From JAXMBX01 sp046349635 (GTDB lineage Bacteria > Planctomycetota > Planctomycetia > Planctomycetales > Planctomycetaceae): a stretch of DNA of 46,756 bases. The notes under the pieces were generated by a model. The model worked only from the letters and a program-made list of their open reading frames with translations, searched no databases and was not told the DNA's origin. Below are positions 7,928-17,214 of the stretch, piece after piece. The DNA is taken from contig JAXMBX010000040.1 in NCBI GenBank assembly GCA_046349635.1, positions 1 to 46,756 on the forward strand, given 5' to 3'. Position numbers and translations under genes: made by a program. Every line of letters begins with the position of its first letter. The stretch's first letter is position 1.

Positions 7928-10900
7928 ATGACCTGTCAGTTGCCGGTTCACTCGAAATCAGCTCACTCCGGGAAGAGACACAAGCGGGACAGGTTCATTC
8001 TGCGACACACCCCATTCGTGATCTGGAGTCTGATTTTCTGGGCTCACTCGGTTTCCGCCGCGGACCGGGGTGAAAAATTCCTGCAGGAACTCCGCAAGCG
8101 GGAGTATTTCGACACCGCGCTGGATTACCTGGAGGGATTGAACAAACAGCCCGGGCTGACCTCCGAGTTTCGAAACCGGGCGGGCTTCGAGCGCGGGTTG
8201 ATTCTTCGCGATTGGGCTTCCCGCCAGGTGTCTCCCGAGCAGATCCAGGCCTCTCAGAAACAGGCCCAGAAAGAGTTTGCCAATTTCCTGGCCCAGCAGG
8301 CCGATCACCCTCTCGCCGGGCAGGCCTGGAGTGAATTGGGCCAACTTCTGCAGATGGAAGCGAAATCCCTGGGGTTGCAAGCGCAACGGGCGGTCAGCCC
8401 CGAGCGGAAGCAGCAGCAACTGGAGGACAGCCGACAGAAACTTAAACAGGCCCGCGAAGCATTTCAGCAGGCTTTGGTCCGCCAGCAGAAAGAGTACGAG
8501 GCCTTTCCAAAATTCATCGACAAGGAGAAAGAGCCGGAGCGATTTGAGGCCCGCCGCGCCGTTGAGACAAATGTCGTGCAGACGAGATTGAATCTCGCCA
8601 TTCTCGCCTTTGATGAAGCACTCTTCGCTCCGCCGCAGGATCGCCGTGAACACATTGCGAAAGCCTACGATCAGTCCGCAAAGATCTACGAGGAATATCG
8701 CAGCCAGTTGGCCGGGATGTACGCCCGGTTATATCAGGGACGCTGCCGCCTGGAACTGCATCAGAATCAAGAAGCCCTCGGGATTTTTCAGGAACTGCTG
8801 ACTCTGAGAGTGGACGATCCTGCCATCCTCGCCTTGCAGGATCAGGCGCTTATGTATCGCCTGCAGATCTGGAACGCGGACAGTGAAAAGAAATACGAAC
8901 AGGTGGCTCAGGAAGCCCAAAGTTGGTTGAAGGCCCATACCGATCGTTCCCGCTCCCGGGCGGGGCAGGGGATTCGCTGGGAACTGGCGAAAGCATACGA
9001 AGCGCTGGCTCGAAAGAACGAAAAGAACAGCGACCTGGAGGAAGCGGAATATCAGCGTTCTCTCGCTGTCGCCCGGGAACTTTCCCTTCAACCGGGAGAA
9101 TTTCAGACCGCCGCCCGTCAACTGGTGAATCGCCTCAGCCAGATCCTCCATCGGGACACTGGTGAGGCGAAAGATTTCGACGGGGCCTTCGCCCAGGCGG
9201 GGGATACCATCCGTTTACTGCAGGGTCTGCAGGACTCGCTCGACCACGCGGAGAAAGAAGAAGATAAGACCCGCCTGCGGGACGACATGAACTTGCAGCT
9301 CCGCGAAGCGGCCCGGCAACTGCAGTTCACTCTCAGCATGGTTCGGCCCGGGACTTCGGTCGAGCAGGTGTGCCGCGTCCGCTACTGGCTGTGCTACGTT
9401 TACTACCTGACGGGGCGGATGGACGAAGCCGCGATCGTCGGGGAATTCCTCGCCCGCAAGTTTCATCAGAATCAGGCCCTGGGAACGCTGCCCCTCGACG
9501 CTGCATACCTGGCGATGGCCGCGTATTCGCAGGCCTGCAATGCCCCCGACAATCCCGACAAGCAGGTCGAAATCCGCCGCATGATCAGCCTCTGTAATTT
9601 CCTCGTCGCCACCTGGCCCAAGGAATCCAAGGCTGAGGAGGCGATGCTGATGCTGGGCCGTTTGTATTCGGAAGTTGACGATCCCCAGTCCGCGGCGTCC
9701 TGGTTTGATCGGATTGATTCCGCCTCTCCACTGGCGTTGGATGCCCAGTTGGGAGCGGGAACCGCGTATTGGAATGCCTATCTTCATTTGAGGCAAAATG
9801 CCGCTGCCGACAAGGTCGACGATCCAAAGCTCAAGGAGTACGCCGAGACCGCGCGCACGAAATTGCAGCGGGGAATTGAAGAAACCGAAAAGAAGGCCGA
9901 TGAGGCGGCCCCTCCCGCCGATACCCTCCGTCTGGCGAAATTGACACTCGCCCAGATCGAAAACGAAGCCGGAAAATTCAAAGCCGCCCGCGACCTGCTG
10001 TATGGTTCTCCACTCAGCGTGTTGGGAACGCACCCGGAGCCCCAGCCGGAAGTAACCAGAAACACCGGCCTGGCGACCGAGGCGTATCGGCAGTGGCTCC
10101 GCGCCGCGATCGGACTGAAGAATCTGCAGGAAGCGCAATTCGCAATGAAGGGTTTGGAACAGATGCAAGGGGGGACGGCCGATCTCTACGTCGCCCTCGG
10201 TAATCAGTTCCAGCAGGAGCTGGAGCGGGTCCGCGGCAAGGATGCGCAGCGCGAGACCGAGCTGCTCGGATCATTCGAGGCATTCCTGAAAGCTCTCTCC
10301 GCCCACCCCGAAGGAAACAAATTCGGCACGATGGCCTGGATTGGTGAGACCTGGCTGAAACTCGCGGACGCAATCGACGACCCCTCCCACGCCAAACCCT
10401 ACGTCGATCAGGCCGCAGATCTCTTTCAGGCGATCCTGCAACGTGCCGACAAAGAGCCCGATTTCGTAACCCCGGAGCAAAGAGTCGCCGTTGAGTTTCG
10501 ACTGGTGAGTTGCCTCCGCCGCTCAGGAGAGTTTGAACGTTCCCTCGCAAATTGTCAGAAATTATTGAAACAGCGTCCCCAATCCCTCGAACTGCAGATG
10601 GAGATGGCGAAGATCTACGAGGGGTGGGGGGAAACGGGAGGACCGAATGCCGCCGCACACTGGTCAGCCGCCATTCAGGGACAGGACTCGACGGATCCCG
10701 CCACACCGACCATCTGGGGCTGGGCGGGCATTACGACCCGCTTGAATCGCCAGCTTGAAAAACAGTCTGCGGAAAAATTGACTCCAGAAAACAAATCACC
10801 AGACAAGAAGGCGAACGAGGGGCTCGTCAACCAGGTGCTGGATGCACGCTATCACGTCGCTTATTGCCGTCTGAAAGAAGCACTCCAGCAGTCGACCGGG

Positions 10901-11284
10901 GAGGAACGGGAAAAAACATTGCAGCGCGCTGCCGCGGACATCCAATACACCGTCGCCCAGCGGGAACTGAATGAAACCTGGTATCAAAAGTTCAATTCCC
11001 TGTGGTTCCAGATCCTGCAGGCCGAAGGGAAATCCCCGACTCCACTTCCGCGCACCGGTGGACCCGCTGTATCACCCGAAACCACGCAAGCGACCCACGC
11101 CGCGACACCCTCAGGTCCCGCCTCTTCCAAAAATCAACGGCCATTCCCGATTTCGTTCCCGGTCATGGCCGTGATCTGTGTCACGTTGGTGGGAGTGTTC
11201 CTGTTGGTCTTCCTGAATCGGCCCCGCAGAACCCGCACCCGGTATTCAAAGTATTCCAGAAAACAACCGACGACAAAACTCTAG
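7928..11284 (+). CDS. Large exported TPR protein with C-terminal membrane anchor
   Basis: This product of about 1118 residues has a hydrophobic export signal near residues 27-44 (TPFVIWSLIFWAHSVSA, then ADRG). A very long helical region follows, with many degenerate tetratricopeptide repeats (for example AAWSWF-type and EEAMLMLGRLYSEVDD segments), and then a Pro/Thr/Ser-rich linker. One transmembrane helix lies near the C terminus (FPVMAVICVTLVGVFLLVFL), followed by a short Arg/Lys-rich tail. The predicted topology puts the TPR body outside the cytoplasm. GTG at 7925 and ATG at 7928 are alternative starts; neither has a strong ribosome binding site. A second exported TPR gene follows 17 nt later, which points to a two-gene operon. 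Function is unknown; scaffold or assembly roles are typical for TPR proteins. Confidence 0.82.
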   Translation: MTCQLPVHSKSAHSGKRHKRDRFILRHTPFVIWSLIFWAHSVSAADRGEKFLQELRKREYFDTALDYLEGLNKQPGLTSEFRNRAGFERGLILRDWASRQVSPEQIQASQKQAQKEFANFLAQQADHPLAGQAWSELGQLLQMEAKSLGLQAQRAVSPERKQQQLEDSRQKLKQAREAFQQALVRQQKEYEAFPKFIDKEKEPERFEARRAVETNVVQTRLNLAILAFDEALFAPPQDRREHIAKAYDQSAKIYEEYRSQLAGMYARLYQGRCRLELHQNQEALGIFQELLTLRVDDPAILALQDQALMYRLQIWNADSEKKYEQVAQEAQSWLKAHTDRSRSRAGQGIRWELAKAYEALARKNEKNSDLEEAEYQRSLAVARELSLQPGEFQTAARQLVNRLSQILHRDTGEAKDFDGAFAQAGDTIRLLQGLQDSLDHAEKEEDKTRLRDDMNLQLREAARQLQFTLSMVRPGTSVEQVCRVRYWLCYVYYLTGRMDEAAIVGEFLARKFHQNQALGTLPLDAAYLAMAAYSQACNAPDNPDKQVEIRRMISLCNFLVATWPKESKAEEAMLMLGRLYSEVDDPQSAASWFDRIDSASPLALDAQLGAGTAYWNAYLHLRQNAAADKVDDPKLKEYAETARTKLQRGIEETEKKADEAAPPADTLRLAKLTLAQIENEAGKFKAARDLLYGSPLSVLGTHPEPQPEVTRNTGLATEAYRQWLRAAIGLKNLQEAQFAMKGLEQMQGGTADLYVALGNQFQQELERVRGKDAQRETELLGSFEAFLKALSAHPEGNKFGTMAWIGETWLKLADAIDDPSHAKPYVDQAADLFQAILQRADKEPDFVTPEQRVAVEFRLVSCLRRSGEFERSLANCQKLLKQRPQSLELQMEMAKIYEGWGETGGPNAAAHWSAAIQGQDSTDPATPTIWGWAGITTRLNRQLEKQSAEKLTPENKSPDKKANEGLVNQVLDARYHVAYCRLKEALQQSTGEEREKTLQRAAADIQYTVAQRELNETWYQKFNSLWFQILQAEGKSPTPLPRTGGPAVSPETTQATHAATPSGPASSKNQRPFPISFPVMAVICVTLVGVFLLVFLNRPRRTRTRYSKYSRKQPTTKL

Positions 11285-11301
11285 CGATTTGGTCCTCTGT
11301 C

Positions 11302-12369
11302 ATGATTGCTTCGAAATTCTCACGCCGCACGGCCACCTCACTTGCCATCGCGCTTGTTCTTGGTCTTTCTCTTTCCGGCCTGCAGGCCGCCGAAGTCGTG
11401 ACTCTGCGCAGTGATGCCAAAAAGCTTTCCGGCGAAGTGACGGAAAGTTCGAAGAGTGGAATTCTTCTCAAGCCCGCGAAAGGGGAAGCGATCCGCATTC
11501 CCGCCGACGACATTCAGCAGATTCAGTGGGTCGGCGAACCCTCCGCCCTGCGGACCGCGCGCAATGATGAGATCGCCGGTCGAACTCAAAAAGCCTTCGA
11601 CGGCTATCAGCAAGCCCTGCAAGAACTGGGGGAGATGCAGGTGAATCCCCGCGCGGAAGCGACATTTGGCGCCGCGCGGTCCCTGGCCACGCTCGCGCTC
11701 TCCGACAAATCCAAGATTCCCGCCGCCCTCGACAAGTTCGGGGAGTTTCAGCAGAAATTTCCCGACAGCTATCATGCCTGGGAAGTGCTAATGCTGCAGT
11801 CGCAGATGCTCCTGCTCAAGGGAGACACCGCCGGCTCACAGAAACTTTATCAGCAGGTCCGCGACTCCGGCCTCGGGAGTTATGTCCTCGCCGGGGAATT
11901 GGGACTCGCACGCATCGCCCTGTCTAAGAAAGAATATGCCCAGGCCCTCAACAGCTTCGAGCAGGTTACCGCTTCTCCTCTCAAAGGCCCTCTCATGGAT
12001 CGGCAGCGGCAGGAAGCGCGGCTTGGCATGGCCGAATGCCTCTACGCCGAAAAGAAATTCGCCGACGGAATCAAGATCCTCGACGAGTTGATCGATCAAA
12101 CTCCCGCCGAGAACGAAAAGTTGCTCGCCACCGCATACCTCCGTCGCGGTGATGGCTATGTCGGTCTGGCTAAAACCAAGGAGGCGGTCCTCTCCTACCT
12201 GCATGTGGATGTCTTGTTTCCAGATCAGGCGGAAGCCGACGCCGAGGCCCTGTATCGCCTCTCGCAACTCTGGGAATCATTGCAGCATCCCGAGCGGGGA
12301 CTGCAAGCCAAGGAGCGTCTGGTGCAGCAATATCCGAACAGTTCCTGGGCCAAATCCGGCGCGAAGTAA
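11302..12369 (+). CDS. Exported TPR-like protein
   Basis: This 355-residue protein has a clear signal peptide (ATSLAIALVLGLSLSGLQA, cleavage before AEVV). A small beta-rich domain follows (about 32-85: VTLRSDAKKLSGEVTESSKSG and IRIPADDIQQIQWVG), then six or so helical TPR-like repeats to the end (ELGLARIALSKKEYAQALNSFEQ, ATAYLRRGDGYVGLAKTKEAV). The beta segment resembles the small secreted beta domains often found before TPRs in planctomycetes. The start is the ATG at 11302, just after the stop of the large TPR gene, so the two are probably translated from one mRNA. No MotA/TolQ or ExbD partner follows: the next gene is on the other strand. Confidence 0.82.
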   Translation: MIASKFSRRTATSLAIALVLGLSLSGLQAAEVVTLRSDAKKLSGEVTESSKSGILLKPAKGEAIRIPADDIQQIQWVGEPSALRTARNDEIAGRTQKAFDGYQQALQELGEMQVNPRAEATFGAARSLATLALSDKSKIPAALDKFGEFQQKFPDSYHAWEVLMLQSQMLLLKGDTAGSQKLYQQVRDSGLGSYVLAGELGLARIALSKKEYAQALNSFEQVTASPLKGPLMDRQRQEARLGMAECLYAEKKFADGIKILDELIDQTPAENEKLLATAYLRRGDGYVGLAKTKEAVLSYLHVDVLFPDQAEADAEALYRLSQLWESLQHPERGLQAKERLVQQYPNSSWAKSGAK

Positions 12370-12386
12370 TTCTCGTTGCTCGCCGC

Positions 12387-13046
12387 TCAATACCCGTACC
12401 GCTCTTCGGTCCACGGGTCGCCGTGGTTGTGGTACCCCGCCTGTTCCCAGTAACCGGGCTGGTCATGTTCCGTGAACGTAATCGCTCGTAGCCACTTGGC
12501 GCTCTTCCAGGCATAGAGCAGGGGGACCATCAGCCGCACCGGTCCGCCATGATCGGCGTTGATCTGTTCCCCGTCATGCGTGTCTGCCAGCAGCACGTCC
12601 GGAGCCATCAGGTCCGCGAGGGGCAGGTTTGTCGTCCACCCCTCATCGTATCCCTTCGCCACGACGTACTTCGCCTGCGGCTTCACGCGTGCCCGTTTCA
12701 GAATTTCGTGGATGGAAACCCCTTCCCACAGATTTCCCAGCCGCGACCAGCGGGTGACGCAATGAAAATCCGCGAACACCTTCACACGGGGTAGGGCCTT
12801 GTATTCGTCCCACGTAAACGAAAGCGGCTCTTCGACCAGGCCGTTGATCTCCAGCTTCCAGCGGTCCAGTGGAACATGGGCCACGGAGCCATAATGCAAA
12901 ATCGGCCACTTACGGGTTCTGGATTGTCCGGGGGGAATGCGTTGAGCGCGGTGGGTGTCCGAACTGACAATCACATCGGCGGGCTGATCCTGGGGGACCG
13001 CAGGGTGCCCCTCCTGGTACTTCGGATCTTCTTGACCAAACAGCAT
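12387..13046 (-). CDS. Sulfite oxidase-like molybdopterin-dependent oxidoreductase
   Basis: This 219-residue protein consists of a single molybdopterin-binding domain of the sulfite oxidase/MsrP superfamily. The Mo-ligating Cys is Cys96 in FADFHCVTRWS, and the cofactor-contacting region HGGPVRLMVPLLYAWKSAKW follows near residues 165-185. It has no Tat or Sec signal, no heme domain and no dimerisation domain, so it matches the short cytosolic branch rather than true sulfite oxidase or periplasmic MsrP. Its substrate is unknown. The ATG at 13046 has AGGAGA 7 nt upstream. It converges with the TPR operon with only 17 nt between the stops. Confidence 0.88.
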   Translation of the reverse strand: MLFGQEDPKYQEGHPAVPQDQPADVIVSSDTHRAQRIPPGQSRTRKWPILHYGSVAHVPLDRWKLEINGLVEEPLSFTWDEYKALPRVKVFADFHCVTRWSRLGNLWEGVSIHEILKRARVKPQAKYVVAKGYDEGWTTNLPLADLMAPDVLLADTHDGEQINADHGGPVRLMVPLLYAWKSAKWLRAITFTEHDQPGYWEQAGYHNHGDPWTEERYGY

Positions 13047-13575
13047 GGCAGTTCTCCTGAAGTGGAGTTATCAATTTGGGATGCGAGAGCAAATTCCCAT
13101 GACGGAAGGACTTACTTCTCTGAACACACATCCGTCTTAACTGTAAATACGTCGATTCCCTGAAAAACAGGGGAGGGGTGGCAGGCATTGACCCATTTGG
13201 CCCCCCGAAATACACTTGGCAATGAACCGGAGTTCTTGCCCCGTGAGGAGTTCGGGAAATAATTCTATAACAGCGTATCATGGATTGGAGTGAAGTTCGC
13301 CGGACGTCGTGCATCACCTAAACCCGTCTGGGAAATCTTAGCCGGTGGGGACAATCTTACCAGGAGGGTCAAGACAGGGGGGAAGGCAGGGCGTCAGGGA
13401 CCTCAGTCATCGCTTCGCGGTGGCAGTCTCGGCACTCCGGTAGTTCACGGCCAGGGAGGCGATCCGGCCGACTTTTATTTGTCGGAACCCTTTTGAAACC
13501 TTAAGCGTAGGGAACGTCTTTCCTCGCCGGGATCAAAAGCACGTTTCGGCCTGACAAGGACAACAGGCAACATCG
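13047..13575. other. Divergent intergenic region upstream of secA
   Basis: 529 nt between the molybdoenzyme (leftward) and secA (rightward), expected to hold both promoters. A small hairpin (CCCTG-AAAAA-CAGGG, 13158-13172) is present. Short open frames occur but show no protein-like features. No riboswitch or secM-like arrest peptide was recognised upstream of secA. Confidence 0.5.
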
Positions 13576-16500
13576 ATGGAATTCTTGGAGTCAATCGGCG
13601 AGTTCTTCAATTCGATTCTCGGCATGATCGAGCGGTTCATCACGCGCCTCTTCGGCGCGTCGAACGAACGCCTCGTCCGCCGGATCGGTTTCGACCGCCG
13701 CGGCGATCAGGTGCGGATTATCGCAAATTCTCCGCTCGACCGAATCAATCATCTCGAACCCGAGTACGAAAAAAAATCGGAATCGGAACTTCAAGCCTCA
13801 TCCGAGCGGTTTCGCGCCCGTCTCAAGGATGGCGAGACTCTGGATGACATTCTCCCTGAAGCCTTCGCCGCCGTCCGTGAAGCCGGCAAGCGCTTTCTCC
13901 GCATGCGTCACTACGACGTGCAGATGGTCGGCGGCTACGTCCTCCACAAGGGGATGATCGCCGAAATGATGACCGGGGAAGGGAAGACCCTCGTCTCCAC
14001 TCTCCCGGCCTATCTCAACGCCCTCGCCGGTTCTGTCCACGTCGTCACCGTGAACGATTACCTCGCCCGCCGCGACATGGAGTGGATGGCCCCGCTGCAC
14101 ATGGGACTGGGGCTGAAGATCGGCGCCATTCAGGCCGACATGCCTACGAATGCCAAGATCAAAGCCTATCAGTGCGACATCACCTACGGGACAAACAACG
14201 AGTTCGGATTCGATTATCTCCGCGACAACATGAAGCCCCGTGCCGATATGCAGGTCCAGGGCCCGCTCAACTACGCGATCGTTGACGAAATCGACAACAT
14301 CCTCATCGATGAAGCCCGAACGCCGCTGATTATCTCCGGCCCCGCGCACGATGACGTCCGTAAATATGCCAAGGCCAACCAGGTTGCCGCCCAGCTCCGC
14401 AAGGGACAGGACTTCGAAGTCAAGGAGAAGGAACACACCTGTCACATGACGGAAGACGGCATCCGCCGCGCCGAGGAACTGGCCGGGGTCGACAGTTTCT
14501 ACACCGCCGGCAATATGGAATGGCCGCACCTCATCGACAATGCCCTCAAGGCCTATCATCTCTACAAGCGGGACGTCAACTACGTCGTGCAGGGGGATGA
14601 GATCATCATCGTCGACGAGTTCACCGGACGCCTGATGCCCGGAAGAAACTGGAGTGACGGCTTGCACCAGGCGGTCGAAGCCAAGGAAGGGGTCCGGATC
14701 AAGGAAGAGAACCAGACACTCGCCACGATCACCCTCCAGAACTTCTTCAAACTGTACAAAAAGCTCGGCGGTATGACCGGGACCGCCATGACCGAGGCGA
14801 ACGAGTTCTGGAAGATCTACAAGCTCGACGTCGTTGCCGTTCCGACGAATCGCCCCTCGCAGCGGAAGAATTTCCAGGACGTCATCTACCGCTCCGAGCG
14901 GGAAAAGTTCAACGCCATCGTCGAGGAGATCAAGACCGTTCACGGAGAAGGGCGTCCGATCCTCGTCGGAACCGTTTCCATCGAGAAGTCCGAACTCCTC
15001 TCGAACAAGCTCAACAAGTTCGGCATCAAGCACCAGGTCCTGAACGCCAAGCATCACGAACGTGAAGCGGAAATCATCGCCCAGGCGGGCCGTAAGGGCG
15101 CCGTGACCATCGCCACGAACATGGCCGGTCGTGGTACTGACATCATCCTCGGCGGCAATCCCGAGCCGATGGCTTGGGAAGAGCTCAAGGAAAAATACGA
15201 AACCCGTCTCGAAGTCCCCAAGCATGAATGGGATTCCCTGACGAAAAAGATTGCGGACGCCGAGGGGAGGGCCAAGGAAGGGCGCGAAGTCGCCACCGCG
15301 GGTGGTCTGCACGTCATCGGTAGCGAACGTCACGAAGCCCGCCGTATCGACCTGCAGTTGCGCGGCCGTAGCGGTCGCCAGGGAGACCCCGGTTCCAGTC
15401 GCTTCTTCCTTTCATTGGAAGACGACCTGATGCGGATCTTCGGTGGAGAATGGGTCAAGGGGATTCTGGAATGGGTCGGCATGCAGGAAGGAGAGGCCAT
15501 CGAAAGCCGGATGGTCAGCAAGCGGATCGAAGGGGCGCAGCGGAAGGTCGAAGAGCGCAACTTCGAAATTCGTAAAAACCTGCTCGAATATGATGAAGTC
15601 ATGGACCAGCAGCGGAAGCGGGTTTACACCTTCCGCCAGAGCCTGCTCGAAGGGGCCAGTTGCCGCGAAGAAATCCTCTCGATGCTCCGCGCGCGGGTCA
15701 ATGAGGCCCTGAACGCCCTCCTCGATCCGCACTACGGGGCATCCACCGTCACCCAATGGGCTGCGCATCAATACGGTCTGGAAATCGATGAGCGGGATCT
15801 CCGCAATCGCAGTATTCCTGAGGTCGAAGATTATCTCCGCGACCAGGCGGAGCGTCAGGCGGAAGACCTTATTCGCGAACAGATCGACGCCGACCTTCCC
15901 TCCGAGGAAGAAGAACGGGAATGGAACTGGGCGTCCCTCTCCCGCTGGGCGAATGCCCGCTGGGGCCTGAACACCAACGACCGGGAACTGAAGAAGGAAG
16001 GCCGCGCGAACGTCGGCGAATACCTGTCTCAACGCGCCCGCGATGCCATTGGCCGTTACGACTTCAGCCCGCTGCAGGTCTTCCTCGCCGAGGACTGGGG
16101 TCGCAAGGCTCTCTGCAACTGGCTCGCGGAACAATACACCCTGCAGATGCAGCCGGCGGAATTTGAAGGTAAGAGCGTCGATGAAGCGATCGCGCTGGTC
16201 AACGAACGCCTCCAGCAGTTGTACGTCGAAAAGGAAATTGAATTCCCCGTCGCGGTTGGCATGACCCGATTCATGGCGGACCACGGCAACACCGGCGGCG
16301 AAAAGTATGATCGGGACGGCCTGATCCACTGGGCCGCCACCCGCTTCGAAACCCCGCTCGACGAAGAAGATCTCAAGAACAAGGGACGCGACCAGATTCG
16401 CCAGGATCTGGAAGCCTGCAGCCGCAAGTTCTTCCACCCCAATCTCAACCATGAAAAGATCGACGAATACCTCGATCAGGCCTATCCTGCGGGGCATGGC

Positions 16501-17136
16501 GATTCCAATGGCAGTGGCCCCAGTTCCACCGCGCCTCTCGATCAACTCGCCCAATGGGCCGGTCAGGAGTACCAACTCCCCGTCTCCGGAGTCGATCTGA
16601 AGTCGATGAGCCGCACGCAGGCTTTGAACAAGGTCGTCGACATCTATGACGTGCGCTATCGCCCTGAACTCCGGGAAGCGGAACGGGCGCTGATCCTCGA
16701 AGTTCTTGACACCGCCTGGAAAGACCACCTCTACTTCATGGACCACTTGCGGCAGGGGATCGGTCTCGCCGGGTATGCCGGCAAGGACCCCAAGGTCGAA
16801 TACAAGCGCGAAGGGATGAAGGCATTCGACGGCATGTGGAAGCGGATTGGTGAGCAGATCACCACCGCCATTTTCCGCCTCGAAGAAATGAATCCCGAGT
16901 TCGTCGGCAATCTCTGGGAAATCACCTCGACGATCAAGGAAGATGCCGGGTCCGCATTGGACTCGGCTCCCCCACCGCAGCAAGGTGGCGGTCAGATGCA
17001 GACAAACAGCCCTGACCGTCCCAGCGGCGAAAAAGCGATTGATCCGATTCGAAATCGGGGTCCCCGTGTCGGTCGAAATGATCCTTGTCCGTGCGGAAGC
17101 GGTAAGAAATTCAAGAACTGCCATATGCAGGAATAG
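13576..17136 (+). CDS. secA: Protein translocase ATPase SecA, with repeat-expanded C-terminal region
   Basis: SecA drives preproteins through SecYEG. Walker A is MTGEGKT with Lys137, and the DEAD-type box region reads IVDEIDNILIDEARTPLIIS. Also present are NMAGRGTDIILGG, the QLRGRSGRQGDPGSSRF motif, and near the C terminus LDTAWKDHLYFMDHLRQGIG. It ends in a zinc-binding SEC-C motif (Cys1171, Cys1173, Cys1182, His1183). The protein has 1186 residues against about 900 for E. coli. The extra length lies mostly at about 715-1060, where a module starting W-A-x(3)-[YWF] recurs five times (Trp728, 791, 849, 919, 994). An N-terminal amphipathic stretch (FFNSILGMIERFITRLFG) may aid membrane binding. 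The start is ATG at 13576 with AAGGA about 15 nt upstream, which is rather far. Confidence 0.96.
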   Translation: MEFLESIGEFFNSILGMIERFITRLFGASNERLVRRIGFDRRGDQVRIIANSPLDRINHLEPEYEKKSESELQASSERFRARLKDGETLDDILPEAFAAVREAGKRFLRMRHYDVQMVGGYVLHKGMIAEMMTGEGKTLVSTLPAYLNALAGSVHVVTVNDYLARRDMEWMAPLHMGLGLKIGAIQADMPTNAKIKAYQCDITYGTNNEFGFDYLRDNMKPRADMQVQGPLNYAIVDEIDNILIDEARTPLIISGPAHDDVRKYAKANQVAAQLRKGQDFEVKEKEHTCHMTEDGIRRAEELAGVDSFYTAGNMEWPHLIDNALKAYHLYKRDVNYVVQGDEIIIVDEFTGRLMPGRNWSDGLHQAVEAKEGVRIKEENQTLATITLQNFFKLYKKLGGMTGTAMTEANEFWKIYKLDVVAVPTNRPSQRKNFQDVIYRSEREKFNAIVEEIKTVHGEGRPILVGTVSIEKSELLSNKLNKFGIKHQVLNAKHHEREAEIIAQAGRKGAVTIATNMAGRGTDIILGGNPEPMAWEELKEKYETRLEVPKHEWDSLTKKIADAEGRAKEGREVATAGGLHVIGSERHEARRIDLQLRGRSGRQGDPGSSRFFLSLEDDLMRIFGGEWVKGILEWVGMQEGEAIESRMVSKRIEGAQRKVEERNFEIRKNLLEYDEVMDQQRKRVYTFRQSLLEGASCREEILSMLRARVNEALNALLDPHYGASTVTQWAAHQYGLEIDERDLRNRSIPEVEDYLRDQAERQAEDLIREQIDADLPSEEEEREWNWASLSRWANARWGLNTNDRELKKEGRANVGEYLSQRARDAIGRYDFSPLQVFLAEDWGRKALCNWLAEQYTLQMQPAEFEGKSVDEAIALVNERLQQLYVEKEIEFPVAVGMTRFMADHGNTGGEKYDRDGLIHWAATRFETPLDEEDLKNKGRDQIRQDLEACSRKFFHPNLNHEKIDEYLDQAYPAGHGDSNGSGPSSTAPLDQLAQWAGQEYQLPVSGVDLKSMSRTQALNKVVDIYDVRYRPELREAERALILEVLDTAWKDHLYFMDHLRQGIGLAGYAGKDPKVEYKREGMKAFDGMWKRIGEQITTAIFRLEEMNPEFVGNLWEITSTIKEDAGSALDSAPPPQQGGGQMQTNSPDRPSGEKAIDPIRNRGPRVGRNDPCPCGSGKKFKNCHMQE

Positions 17137-17214
17137 AAAGAAAACAACGGACGCGGAATGCGTCTGGGCGAGTGCGAGCGATTGATTGTCACCATTGACG
17201 GAAGGGAGGCCGCA

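Noticed and set aside
9215..10168. A 317-codon minus-strand open frame inside the large TPR gene
   Set aside because: Shadow frame, no start signal and no recognisable fold.
13290..13496. Open frame in the secA upstream region
   Set aside because: Low-complexity basic sequence without ribosome binding site or hydrophobic pattern; treated as leader DNA.
13798..15333. A 511-codon minus-strand open frame opposite the secA motor domain
   Set aside because: Shadow of a highly conserved gene; composition is Val/Asp/Leu-rich as expected from antisense reading.
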